Assembly: GCA_964457405.1 (NCBI GenBank)
Contig: CAYWEP010000002.1
Span: 1 to 48,094 of the forward strand
Length of the DNA: 48,094 nt
Direction: 5' to 3'
Source of the DNA: CAYWEP01 sp964457405
Lineage (GTDB): Bacteria > Patescibacteriota > Microgenomatia > Levybacterales > UBA12049
In this document: piece by piece, positions 22,517-30,333 of the stretch
Layout of the letters: every line of letters begins with the position of its first letter
How positions within the stretch are numbered: the first letter of the stretch is position 1
Made by a program: the position numbers and the translations under genes
The notes under the pieces: model-generated
The model's input: only the letters and a program-made list of their open reading frames with translations
Database searches by the model: none
Told to the model about the DNA's origin: nothing

Positions 22517-23461
22517 TTATGCTGCTTGAACTTGTCCTCTATAAAGAACTTGCATTTCTTGTCCGGTCAAATTCCCCGTTGTCTCAGCTGCAAAATAGAG
22601 ATATGCCAAGGCAACGTCTTGAGTGTTGATACCTTCAGGCATGCCAGCAAGCTTCAGAACACGTTTCTCGTCTTTTTCTGTTAGAGGTTTGGTCATTTCG
22701 GTTCCTGGAACAAGCCCAGGTGATACAACGTTTGCACGAATTTTAGAGTAGATACCTTCTCGACTAAGTGTTTTCACTAGCGACCGAGTTGCTCCATTCA
22801 GCATTGAGTATGGTGCCTGGCCAGGGCTCCCTTCATTTGCAATGCTCGATGTCGCTATCAACACTCCGCCACGAGGAGACTGATCCCTCATTTGCTTAAA
22901 CGCAGCTCTGAACAGCCGAACATTGCTCATACCTTTTACCTGCCAAAGCTTGTCAAAAGCCTCATCAGGTAAGTCCATAAAAGATCCATCTTCACGAACT
23001 CCATGGTTTGAGCCAACAATATCAAGTCTTCCAAACCTATTGACTGTTTCTTCTATCAGTCTGGCAGGTGCTTCAGGATTAGTGAGGTCGGCTGGAAGCC
23101 AATAGGCCTCGATACCTTTTCCCTGTAGTTCTTGTACGAGACTCTCTCCTTGCTCTCTGCTTCCTTCTGTTGCAGTAAGAACGAGTCGTGCACCCTGCGC
23201 GCCAAATTCTCTCGCGATTGCTGGACCAAGGCTATTATCGATTCCTCGACCTACGCCTGTAAGCAGCACTCCTTTGTCTTTTAGTAATTGTCCTTCACGA
23301 TATTCTGGTATGGTAAATCTAAATGCTTCAGGAATTTCAAATTTGAGGCTGTCTACTACTGGGTCCCCTCCGGCTGTTGCACCAGTATCGGGAGCGTAAA
23401 GAATGCTATCTGCTGGCAAACCAAATCTTGGGCCACCGAGTCTCTCTCCGCGTGCTGCCAT
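22517..23461 (-). CDS. SDR-fold reductase with the catalytic lysine replaced
   Basis: A 314-residue short-chain dehydrogenase. A 62-residue N-terminal extension precedes KGVLLTGVGRGIDNSLGPAIA. The strand LDIVGSNHG stands for the NNAG motif, SSIANEGSPGQAPYSMLNG holds Ser205/206 and Tyr218, and the C-terminal VVSPGLVPGTEM is classical. The residue four after the tyrosine is Asn222, not lysine, and no lysine stands at the FabI-type position either. The fold fits 3-oxoacyl-ACP reduction (FabG-like), but the nucleotide loop GxGxxxNSLG also recalls FabI. Activity is uncertain without the lysine. It is first of three genes separated by single bases. Confidence 0.7.
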   Translation of the reverse strand: MAARGERLGGPRFGLPADSILYAPDTGATAGGDPVVDSLKFEIPEAFRFTIPEYREGQLLKDKGVLLTGVGRGIDNSLGPAIAREFGAQGARLVLTATEGSREQGESLVQELQGKGIEAYWLPADLTNPEAPARLIEETVNRFGRLDIVGSNHGVREDGSFMDLPDEAFDKLWQVKGMSNVRLFRAAFKQMRDQSPRGGVLIATSSIANEGSPGQAPYSMLNGATRSLVKTLSREGIYSKIRANVVSPGLVPGTEMTKPLTEKDEKRVLKLAGMPEGINTQDVALAYLYFAAETTGNLTGQEMQVLYRGQVQAA

Positions 23462-23527
23462 GATGTAAATTTAGCCTATTCTGGCGGACAATTCTGTAAC
23501 CATAATTACAAAAGATGAGTATAAATA

Positions 23528-24523
23528 TTAAGTTTTTGGTTTATATCCTTTTGGTACAACGCCGAGCATTATCTCATAGACGAGATCACCTATTGTAAAA
23601 TTAGGCTCTTTTCCGTCATTTTTCAGTTCTTCATTCCTTTTATGTATATTCGGTTCTGCCTCTTCAAGTGTGAAAGGTTGTGCAAATGTATACTCAGCTG
23701 TTCTCGCTGGACGAAATCCCCCTTTTCTATTGTTTTGGCTGCCTTTTTCGCCGATTCCTGCAACGAGAAATGCAATATTCTTAATTCCCTTTTTTCTTGC
23801 AGCCTTGATAAGTATTTGTATTGGTCCCATCTCAAACCGTGTCATACCTGGTTCTCTTCCCGCTTGTGGGAGTAAAACGTTTATACCAGGTTTTTCTCCT
23901 TCTGATTGGAGTATGTCTGTTGCCGTATCAAGGTAGTGTAAGAGCATTGTCCTTCCGTCTCGTCTTTTTCCCCGCATTTTTTTCTCATACTCCTCTCTAC
24001 CCATGTCAGCTTTGCCTATTCTTGAAGCAACATGATAGGTAAAAATTGTTTTTGCCCTTTCAAGTAGTGGTGGCTGGTCAAAGCTTCCTCCTTGTTCGCG
24101 GGTGTGAGGGGTGACTGTGCGAACTGCTGTAACGCCAAGGTAATTCGCTATTGGTGCGAGGATATCTTTCCATTGGTGATCGCCAACAGGGGTAATAACC
24201 TTAACATCACAGAAATAATCATCGGTAGCCCATAAAACCTCTAGTAATCCAAATGGGTCACGGCTTAATCGATGGTTTGCCACAACGATGCCACCGTTTC
24301 CATTTTGTAATAGTTGAACGAATTTTTTTACCGGTTCTACGGTCTCGCCTTCTGGCCCTTTCAGTATTCTATAAGGGAAAAGTGGCTTTCTGTTTAGGAG
24401 CTCTGCAATTCTTTTTCGTCTTCCTGCAATATCAGGCTGGGGTAAACCCAATCTTCTTGCCAATCGCGTTCTGTGGTCAATGGTAAGTGGTTGCCTTTGC
24501 GCTTGTGCTTCAGTAGCTACCAT
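23528..24523 (-). CDS. PlsC-like acyltransferase (HX4D)
   Basis: A 331-residue protein with the glycerolipid acyltransferase motif NHRLSRDP (His84 and Asp89, HX4D) after strand GGIVVAN. A LLPQAGREPG segment (about 218-227) sits where the family has FPEGTRS. PlsC-type enzymes move acyl chains onto glycerophosphate or lysophospholipid at the inner membrane face. No membrane helix is obvious, so it would be peripheral. It opens the leftward lipid operon, with TATAAT in an extended form (24531-24539) ending 7 bases before the ATG. It could instead move a ketosynthase product onto another acceptor. Confidence 0.72.
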   Translation of the reverse strand: MVATEAQAQRQPLTIDHRTRLARRLGLPQPDIAGRRKRIAELLNRKPLFPYRILKGPEGETVEPVKKFVQLLQNGNGGIVVANHRLSRDPFGLLEVLWATDDYFCDVKVITPVGDHQWKDILAPIANYLGVTAVRTVTPHTREQGGSFDQPPLLERAKTIFTYHVASRIGKADMGREEYEKKMRGKRRDGRTMLLHYLDTATDILQSEGEKPGINVLLPQAGREPGMTRFEMGPIQILIKAARKKGIKNIAFLVAGIGEKGSQNNRKGGFRPARTAEYTFAQPFTLEEAEPNIHKRNEELKNDGKEPNFTIGDLVYEIMLGVVPKGYKPKT

Positions 24524-24530
24524 GCAGAGG

Positions 24531-24539
24531 ATTATATCA
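24531..24539 (-). promoter_or_regulatory. Extended -10 promoter of the acyltransferase operon
   Basis: On the minus strand TGATATAAT forms a perfect extended -10 with no convincing -35 box. The ATG at 24523 is 7 bases beyond it, again predicting a leaderless transcript. Confidence 0.6.
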
Positions 24540-24555
24540 TGATGTTAGGCGATAT

Positions 24556-25584
24556 TCATTTCGGAAGCGTGATCGAGTTATAAAAATCCGATAAGTTGGC
24601 GATAAGGTGCGTGTCTGATGACTGCAACGCGAGTTCCGCTGTACGCATAATAACTCCTTTTGACGAAAAGTTATGCGAGCCAAGCAGAGCAATTGCGCGA
24701 TCGACCAATAATATCTTTGCGTGCACAGGATTCTGCTCGTAATAGATAGTAAAATGGGTGTTTCGCAACCTCATTTGTATTTGGCTCATTTTATTCACGA
24801 TTCTGTAGACTCCAATGGTTCTGCCTGGTGGCGGGACTGCCAGCTCTATGCGTACGCCTCGGTTTTCTGCGTTAACCAACGCGTCCAAAAATACGCTATC
24901 TGGGATAAACGCAGTTGCGATTTGAACCAAATGGTCGGCTTTTTCAACCATCCTGACTGCACAATCAAGAATTACTGATTTGCCTGTCTGACCGCTGTCA
25001 ATAAAGAGCGTTGCGTTGTGTCTGGCTCGTAGTGTCTCATCATATCGCAGCGTCCCTTCGTGTACTTTCATAAAGACTTTGGCAATCGGTTCAACGATAG
25101 CATCATCTTTGATCTTTACCATTATATCCTGTCGTTTGAAGTAGCCGTCTGCAAAATTCACGCCACCGATCCAGGCAATATCGTCAATGATGAAAATTTT
25201 CATGTGGTTACGCCCCATCGTGTAGATGAATTTTTCAAGGAGCGTTGGTTTATTCACAAAAGCAACTTTACCTCCTTTATCTTTAATCTTTTGAAATGCT
25301 TCTTTCCTGATCCGGAGCCGCTTTCTCCACTTTCTCGATACAATAATAGGAAGAAAGTTAGGAACGCCATCGGTAACCATGAGCGAGTAATAATCGACAT
25401 TCATTCGCGCATCAAGACCGTTCTCGGCAGCATTTTCAACGATAGTAAGCAAACGACCAACTACTTCACCCGGCTCAACCTCCATTGCCTGCGCCCAAAT
25501 CCGTTTTTTTGCAAATTTTGCTTCTTGTTCTATGTCTGTAAGAAACTCCATTGGAGAAAGGACGTCAAAATGTTTTGCAGGCAT
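24556..25584 (-). CDS. Phospholipase D-family protein, cardiolipin-synthase-like
   Basis: A 342-residue protein with two HKD motifs: His127, Lys129 and Asp134 in GRNHMKIFIIDD, and His288, Lys290 and Asp295 in NPVHAKILLVD, each followed by the expected G(G/S)xNF. Two-HKD proteins form a covalent phosphohistidine and swap phosphatidyl groups. In bacteria this usually means cardiolipin synthesis, but nucleases share the fold. No N-terminal membrane helices are seen, unlike classical ClsA. TATAAT (25593-25598) ends 8 bases before the ATG. It is upstream of the acyltransferase gene and in the same direction, so a membrane-lipid role fits the context. Confidence 0.78.
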   Translation of the reverse strand: MPAKHFDVLSPMEFLTDIEQEAKFAKKRIWAQAMEVEPGEVVGRLLTIVENAAENGLDARMNVDYYSLMVTDGVPNFLPIIVSRKWRKRLRIRKEAFQKIKDKGGKVAFVNKPTLLEKFIYTMGRNHMKIFIIDDIAWIGGVNFADGYFKRQDIMVKIKDDAIVEPIAKVFMKVHEGTLRYDETLRARHNATLFIDSGQTGKSVILDCAVRMVEKADHLVQIATAFIPDSVFLDALVNAENRGVRIELAVPPPGRTIGVYRIVNKMSQIQMRLRNTHFTIYYEQNPVHAKILLVDRAIALLGSHNFSSKGVIMRTAELALQSSDTHLIANLSDFYNSITLPK

Positions 25585-25592
25585 AATATTTG

Positions 25593-25598
25593 ATTATA
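25593..25598 (-). promoter_or_regulatory. -10 element of the PLD gene
   Basis: TATAAT on the minus strand ends 8 bases before the ATG at 25584. The -35 region is weak. Confidence 0.45.
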
Positions 25599-25624
25599 CA
25601 GGAAGATTATCGACAATTTTCAGT

Positions 25625-25725
25625 CAAATCTAAATGTTTAAAATATTAAAAATTGAATATTCAATGAAAATTGAGAATTTAAAATTTTAAATTTATTTGA
25701 GGCTCGTTAAAATTCAGAATGACAT
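25625..25725. repeat. AT-rich repeat and ATTCAGAATGACAT element overlapping the pyrC end
   Basis: ATTGAATATTCAAT and AAATTTAAAATTTTAAATTT are self-complementary and belong to the AT-rich family seen elsewhere. The adjoining ATTCAGAATGACATG provides the last codons and stop of pyrC (…FMSF-stop). The CCAGAATGACG at the end of the internal pyrC insert is similar. Confidence 0.6.
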
Positions 25726-26940
25726 GAAGCTAAGAATGCGACCGAAACCAGGCTTAACAAGTACTTCCCCATCTTCAAAGACTTTCTTGCCACGCAAGAA
25801 AACTCGCAACACTTTCCCTTTTACTTTCCATCCATCAAACGGCGACCATTTACATTTGGTTAGTAAGTTTTCGTTTTTGATCTCATACGATGCTTTCGGA
25901 TCAACCTCAATATATGTTGTTCGATTATTCGAATAATCGAAGGAAGATAAAAAAATTTTGGCGGGTCCAGTATGGCAGAGACGGATGACGTCATCGATGG
26001 TTAGTCTGTTTTCGGAAACGGCGGTTAGCAATAAGGATAGCGTTGTTTCAAGGCCAGGGACACCAAATGGCGGGTTATCGGCTTGTTTCTCCTCCAACGT
26101 ATGCGGAGCATGATCTGATTCAACCAAGTCGATCGCATCGAGGTGTTTCCAGAGAAAATCCACATCTTTTTTACCTCGCAACGGAGGCCTCATCATACCA
26201 AGATTTTTTAAATGATTTAAATCATTTTCTGTAAGAAACAAATGGTGTGGGGTCATACCGCAGGTTACAGGCAAACCGCTGTTTTTCGCTTTAATAATGC
26301 GTTCCAGTTCATATTTTCTGCTCATGTGGCAAAGGTGTAGCTTTCTCGGGTATTTTCTGAGAACCTCCAAAACATCGTCAAATGTTTGTTCCTCAGCATG
26401 GACAAGGATAGGAAGCTCCGAAGGCCACTCGGCAAAGATTTTCTCAAGATACGATTTATCAAGCAAAAAATTGCCTGTTGTGTGGTTTAGATAAAGTTTT
26501 AAACCAAAGACCGGAAAGTTGTCATCCTGGCCCTTCGGTCCTGAGCTCAAGGTCGAAGGACTTGTCCAGGATCTCTTACGCTGAGAGATTCTGGAGTCCT
26601 CCACGCTTCGCCCTATACCAGACGGTACGGGGCTTCGCTCTGAGTCCCCAGAATGACGTGGTTGTATTTTAAATTTCTCAAATTCATCCAGATTATCCCC
26701 CACTGAGCCAAAGTGAAATCCAACATCGCAAACTATTTTCTCTCTGGCAATCTGCATCTTCTCATTTAATCGCTCAAGAGTCGTAATCGGGGTGGGATTA
26801 TTGGGCATGTCAATGACTGTAGTATATCCTCCAGCAAGTGCAGCGGATGTGCCGGTAAAAAAATCTTCTTTGTCAGTCTGTCCAGGATCTCTGAGGTGGA
26901 CGTGAGGATCAATGAGGCCGGGTAAAATCTGCTTCGACAT
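25714..26940 (-). CDS. pyrC: Dihydroorotase with a repeat-derived insertion
   Basis: A 408-residue amidohydrolase of class I type. The metal-binding HVHLRDPG (about 13-20) is present. The carbamylated lysine lies in GLKLYLNHTTGN, with histidines in VHAEEQ and LCHMSRK and the catalytic Asp in VESDHAPH. It closes carbamoyl-aspartate to dihydroorotate. A segment of about 50 residues rich in Ser, Arg and Pro sits just before GLKLY, encoded by palindromic repeats (26517-26660), and is absent from the family. I chose the ATG at 26940, 5 bases after the carB stop and before SKQILPGLIDPHVH. It is the last gene of the pyrB-carA-carB-pyrC unit. Confidence 0.9.
   Translation of the reverse strand: MSKQILPGLIDPHVHLRDPGQTDKEDFFTGTSAALAGGYTTVIDMPNNPTPITTLERLNEKMQIAREKIVCDVGFHFGSVGDNLDEFEKFKIQPRHSGDSERSPVPSGIGRSVEDSRISQRKRSWTSPSTLSSGPKGQDDNFPVFGLKLYLNHTTGNFLLDKSYLEKIFAEWPSELPILVHAEEQTFDDVLEVLRKYPRKLHLCHMSRKYELERIIKAKNSGLPVTCGMTPHHLFLTENDLNHLKNLGMMRPPLRGKKDVDFLWKHLDAIDLVESDHAPHTLEEKQADNPPFGVPGLETTLSLLLTAVSENRLTIDDVIRLCHTGPAKIFLSSFDYSNNRTTYIEVDPKASYEIKNENLLTKCKWSPFDGWKVKGKVLRVFLRGKKVFEDGEVLVKPGFGRILSFMSF
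26517..26660. repeat. Two palindromic elements inside pyrC
   Basis: The first has arms TCCTGG and CCAGGA around CCTTCGGTCC / GGTCGAAGG. The second has arms ATTCTGG (26588-26594) and CCAGAAT (26648-26654) around CGCTTCGCCC and GGTACGGGGC words. These words recur in the gyrA insert (35514-35545) and the RluA-type gene insert. The whole block is in frame in pyrC. Confidence 0.75.
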
Positions 26941-26945
26941 ATTTT

Positions 26946-29900
26946 TTAGATATATTCCTCCCAAGATTTTATCAGGAGGTCGTCAAGGGATTTTTGGGCA
27001 ATGGCTTTTATGAAAAGCTCGGCTTTATTGAGATTGGTATAAAGCTGGATATTATGATCAACAGCTGCGCGGCGGATCGCATAGTCATCATCAATATGGC
27101 GTTTGATGTGCGGATCGGCGATATTGATGGCAAGGTCAATTTTGCCATTTTGGAAGTAGTCAAGCACATTTGGTGAAGCATGCTCATGGAGCTTGTAGAG
27201 AGGTTTTGCCGATACTTCCTGACTATTGAGGAATTTGGCTGTTTTTTCTGTAGCGTAAATAGGAAGGTGAAGTTTGGCAAGTTGTTTGGCATGTGGCAGA
27301 AAATCAGCTTTATTTCCCTCACCACCGAGCGAGAGGAATATGCCTAGTTTTGGTATTTTGCCGCCGACTGACAGCTCTCCTTTGAGAAATGCTTCCTCAA
27401 CATCCTCGCCAAAGCAGGCAACTTCGCCGGTTGATGCCATTTCGACTCGTAAAATAGGATCTGCGCCGGTGATGCGTTGGAAAGAAAATTGTGGCACTTT
27501 TACGGCGACAAATGGCAAGGGTCGGACGGATTGGGTTGGAGTTTTCTTGTTAAAAAATCCGTCAACCGCAAGCGATATAAAATCCACACCCATCACTTTG
27601 GATATAAAAGGGAATGTACGGGAGGCCCGAAGGTTAATCTCAATAACAGAAATCTTATTATCTTTTGCCAGAAATTGGATATTGAATGGTCCGGTGATCG
27701 AAAGTGCTTTGGCCAGTTTCTTTGCGACATGCTCGATTGCCTGTTTGGTCTGCACGTATACTTTCTGTGCAGGCAATACAATCGTCGCATCGCCTGAATG
27801 CACTCCGGCATTTTCCACATGCTCTGATATGACGAGAGCCTTGATTTCACCTTTGTTGGCGACCGCATCAAGCTCTATCTCCTTGGCATCTTCTATGAAT
27901 TTGGAAACGGTTATCGGATATTCGGATGAGACAAGCGTTGCTTGCGTGATATACCGTGTCAGCTCTTCCTCGTCGCGGCAGATGCGCATATACGTTCCTG
28001 AGAGGACATAGGAAGGGCGGATCAGGACAGGGTAGTCGACCCGGTCACAGAATTTCCTAAGTTTTGCAAAATCCGAAAACGTATCCCACTGAGGCTGGTC
28101 AACGCCAAGCATATCAAGCAGCTTTGAAAACTTATTCCTATCTTCTGCCTTATCAATATCTGAGGGATTTGTACCCAGAATTATGCATCCGTATGCGTGT
28201 AAGGACTTCGCCCTGTTGTTGGGCGTTTGTCCGCCGACTGAAATAATAACGCCATAAGGATTTTCAAAATCATAAATATCCGCTATCCGTTCAAACGTCA
28301 GTTCTTCAAAATACAGCCGGTCTGAGACATCATAGTCTGTTGAGACTGTCTCAGGATTGCAATTGATCATTACAGACTGTTTCCTATGATTCTTCAGCGC
28401 GAGTGCAGTGTTGACAGTTGTCCAGTCAAACTCGACAGATGAGCCGATCCTATACGGGCCAGAGCCTAGCACCAATACCCCGTCTTTCCCAAGTGGCGCA
28501 AGATCGTTGTGGGATCCGTTGTATGTGACATACAAATAATTGGTTTTTGCCGGAAATTCTCCGGCCAGCGTGTCGATCTGAAAAATAGACGGCATTACTT
28601 TTAGTTTTTTGCGAAGCGCGCGGATCTCAAGCCCTGTTTTTCCCACAATCATGCCGATTCGCTTATCGGAAAAGCCAAGTTGTTTGAGCCCTAATACATT
28701 TTCTTTCGTTAGCGATTTTGTTTTTGCCAGCTTTTTTTCTTCATCAACGATATTTTTTATTCTATATAGAAACCATGGATCTATGCCTGTGAGTTTGTAT
28801 ACTTCATCAACCGAGATATTCTCATAAAACGCTTTTGCGATAGCGAACATACGATGGGATGTTGGCTTTGCGACCATAGCTTTTGTATCCTGCTCATTTG
28901 AGTCGCCCAGCATTTTTTCATTGACCGCGCCCTCAAATTCCAAATCAAGCATGCGAATTGCTTTCTGGTACGCTTCTTCAAATGTCCGTCCAATTCCCAT
29001 AACCTCGCCCACAGATTTCATGCTGCTGCCGATGACGTCTTCCGCGTTATGGAATTTGTTAATGTCCCAGCGCGGAATTTTCACCGTCACATAGTCAAGT
29101 GCGGGTTCAAAGCAAAACTGCGTGGCTTTGGTGACTTTGTTCTGAAGCTCTGTGAGATTCTTGCCGAGAGCGAGTTTGGCCGCGACATAGGCAAGCGGAT
29201 AACCAGTGGCTTTACTGGCGAGGGCGGAGCTTCGGGATAATCTCGCATTTAGCTCAATAACGTAATAATCTAAAGCACGAATATCGAAATCCGAAGTCCG
29301 AAACAAATTCGAATTCTCAAAATTCGAAGGTTCATAAGGTTTCTTGTTTTGGTCATTTGCATTTTGATATTGTTTCGTATTTCGAAATTCGGATTTCGGA
29401 TTTGCCCGCCCGCCATCGCTACGCTCTGGCGTTAGCGGGCGGGGATTAAGGGCGAATTGAACATTACATTCTCCAACTATCTTTAAGCTTCTAACTATCT
29501 TGATAGCAATACTTCGTAAGGTGTGGTACTCAAAGTTGGTCAGCGTCTGGCTTGGTGCGATGACGATTGATTCTCCAGTATGGATGCCAAGTGGATCCAT
29601 GTTTTCCATATTGCAGACAGTGATACAATTATCATCTTTGTCGCGAACCACTTCATACTCAACTTCTTTGTAGTGGTGTAAGTATTTTTCTACTAACACT
29701 TGTGGGACAAAAGAGAATGCTCGTTCAGTAATTTTTCTAAGTGTTTTTTCGTTTTGCGCAATGCCTGATCCCTGGCCGCCTAAGGCAAATCCCGAGCGGA
29801 CCATGACTGGGTATCCCATATCCTCTGCGATTTTGAGCGCTTGTTTTGTGTTTTTCGCAGCGTGGCTTGGCGGCGTGGCTACGCTGATGATCGCCAGATG

Positions 29901-30293
29901 ATCGGCGAATTTCTGCCTGTCTTCTGTCAAGTCGATTGTTTCAACAGGCGTTCCCAAAACCGCAATAGTGTGACGTTTGAGAATATTCTTTCTGTACAAT
30001 TCCAGTCCGCAGTTGAGCGCCGTCTGGCCGCCAAAGGAAAGCAAAATCCCATCTGGTTTTTCTTTCTCTATGATTTTTTCAACAAAATGTGCGTTGACCG
30101 GCAGAAAATATACTGTATCTGCCAGGAATTTCGATGTCTGGATTGTCGCGATATTAGGATTTACCAGTACCGTCTTAATTCCTTCTTCTTTGAGGGCTTT
30201 TATGGCTTGGGACCCGGAGTAATCGAATTCACCAGCCTCTCCGATCTTCAGAGCGCCGCTCCCTAAGACGAGCACCTTTCTGAATTTTTTCAT
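26946..30293 (-). CDS. carB: Carbamoyl-phosphate synthase large subunit with a repeat-derived insertion
   Basis: A 1115-residue two-half ATP-grasp enzyme. The opening KVLVLGSGALKIGEAGEFDYSG and its second-half equivalent VLVLGSGPYRIGSSVEFDW are both present, with ELNARLSRSSALASKATGYPLA in the first half and EINLRASRTFPFISKVMGVDF in the second. A C-terminal allosteric MGS-like domain follows about residue 950. It makes carbamoyl phosphate from bicarbonate, ammonia and two ATP. About 55 residues between NVQFALNP and YYVIELNARLSR are foreign to the family and encoded by a palindromic repeat block. Order pyrB, carA, carB, pyrC implies one pyrimidine operon. The gap to carA holds TTAC repeats. Confidence 0.95.
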   Translation of the reverse strand: MKKFRKVLVLGSGALKIGEAGEFDYSGSQAIKALKEEGIKTVLVNPNIATIQTSKFLADTVYFLPVNAHFVEKIIEKEKPDGILLSFGGQTALNCGLELYRKNILKRHTIAVLGTPVETIDLTEDRQKFADHLAIISVATPPSHAAKNTKQALKIAEDMGYPVMVRSGFALGGQGSGIAQNEKTLRKITERAFSFVPQVLVEKYLHHYKEVEYEVVRDKDDNCITVCNMENMDPLGIHTGESIVIAPSQTLTNFEYHTLRSIAIKIVRSLKIVGECNVQFALNPRPLTPERSDGGRANPKSEFRNTKQYQNANDQNKKPYEPSNFENSNLFRTSDFDIRALDYYVIELNARLSRSSALASKATGYPLAYVAAKLALGKNLTELQNKVTKATQFCFEPALDYVTVKIPRWDINKFHNAEDVIGSSMKSVGEVMGIGRTFEEAYQKAIRMLDLEFEGAVNEKMLGDSNEQDTKAMVAKPTSHRMFAIAKAFYENISVDEVYKLTGIDPWFLYRIKNIVDEEKKLAKTKSLTKENVLGLKQLGFSDKRIGMIVGKTGLEIRALRKKLKVMPSIFQIDTLAGEFPAKTNYLYVTYNGSHNDLAPLGKDGVLVLGSGPYRIGSSVEFDWTTVNTALALKNHRKQSVMINCNPETVSTDYDVSDRLYFEELTFERIADIYDFENPYGVIISVGGQTPNNRAKSLHAYGCIILGTNPSDIDKAEDRNKFSKLLDMLGVDQPQWDTFSDFAKLRKFCDRVDYPVLIRPSYVLSGTYMRICRDEEELTRYITQATLVSSEYPITVSKFIEDAKEIELDAVANKGEIKALVISEHVENAGVHSGDATIVLPAQKVYVQTKQAIEHVAKKLAKALSITGPFNIQFLAKDNKISVIEINLRASRTFPFISKVMGVDFISLAVDGFFNKKTPTQSVRPLPFVAVKVPQFSFQRITGADPILRVEMASTGEVACFGEDVEEAFLKGELSVGGKIPKLGIFLSLGGEGNKADFLPHAKQLAKLHLPIYATEKTAKFLNSQEVSAKPLYKLHEHASPNVLDYFQNGKIDLAINIADPHIKRHIDDDYAIRRAAVDHNIQLYTNLNKAELFIKAIAQKSLDDLLIKSWEEYI
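29276..29444. repeat. Nested palindromic block inserted in carB
   Basis: An AT-rich element with perfect arms CGAAATCCGAA (29285-29295) and TTCGGATTTCG (29388-29398) is followed by a GC-rich hairpin CCCGCCCGC (29405-29413) / GCGGGCGGG (29435-29443). Together about 168 bases are inserted in frame at a surface-loop position of the first ATP-grasp half. Confidence 0.85.
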
Positions 30294-30295
30294 AA

Positions 30296-30333
30296 GTAAC
30301 GTAAGTTACTTAGGTTACATAGGTTACCTAAGT
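30296..30333. repeat. TTACNTAGG direct repeats between carB and carA
   Basis: AAGTAAC-GTAA-GTTACTT is an inverted repeat at the carB side. It is followed by 9-base repeats TTACTTAGG, TTACATAGG and TTACCTAAG. On the minus strand the distal copy encodes the last two residues and stop of carA, so the repeat ends that gene. Confidence 0.7.
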
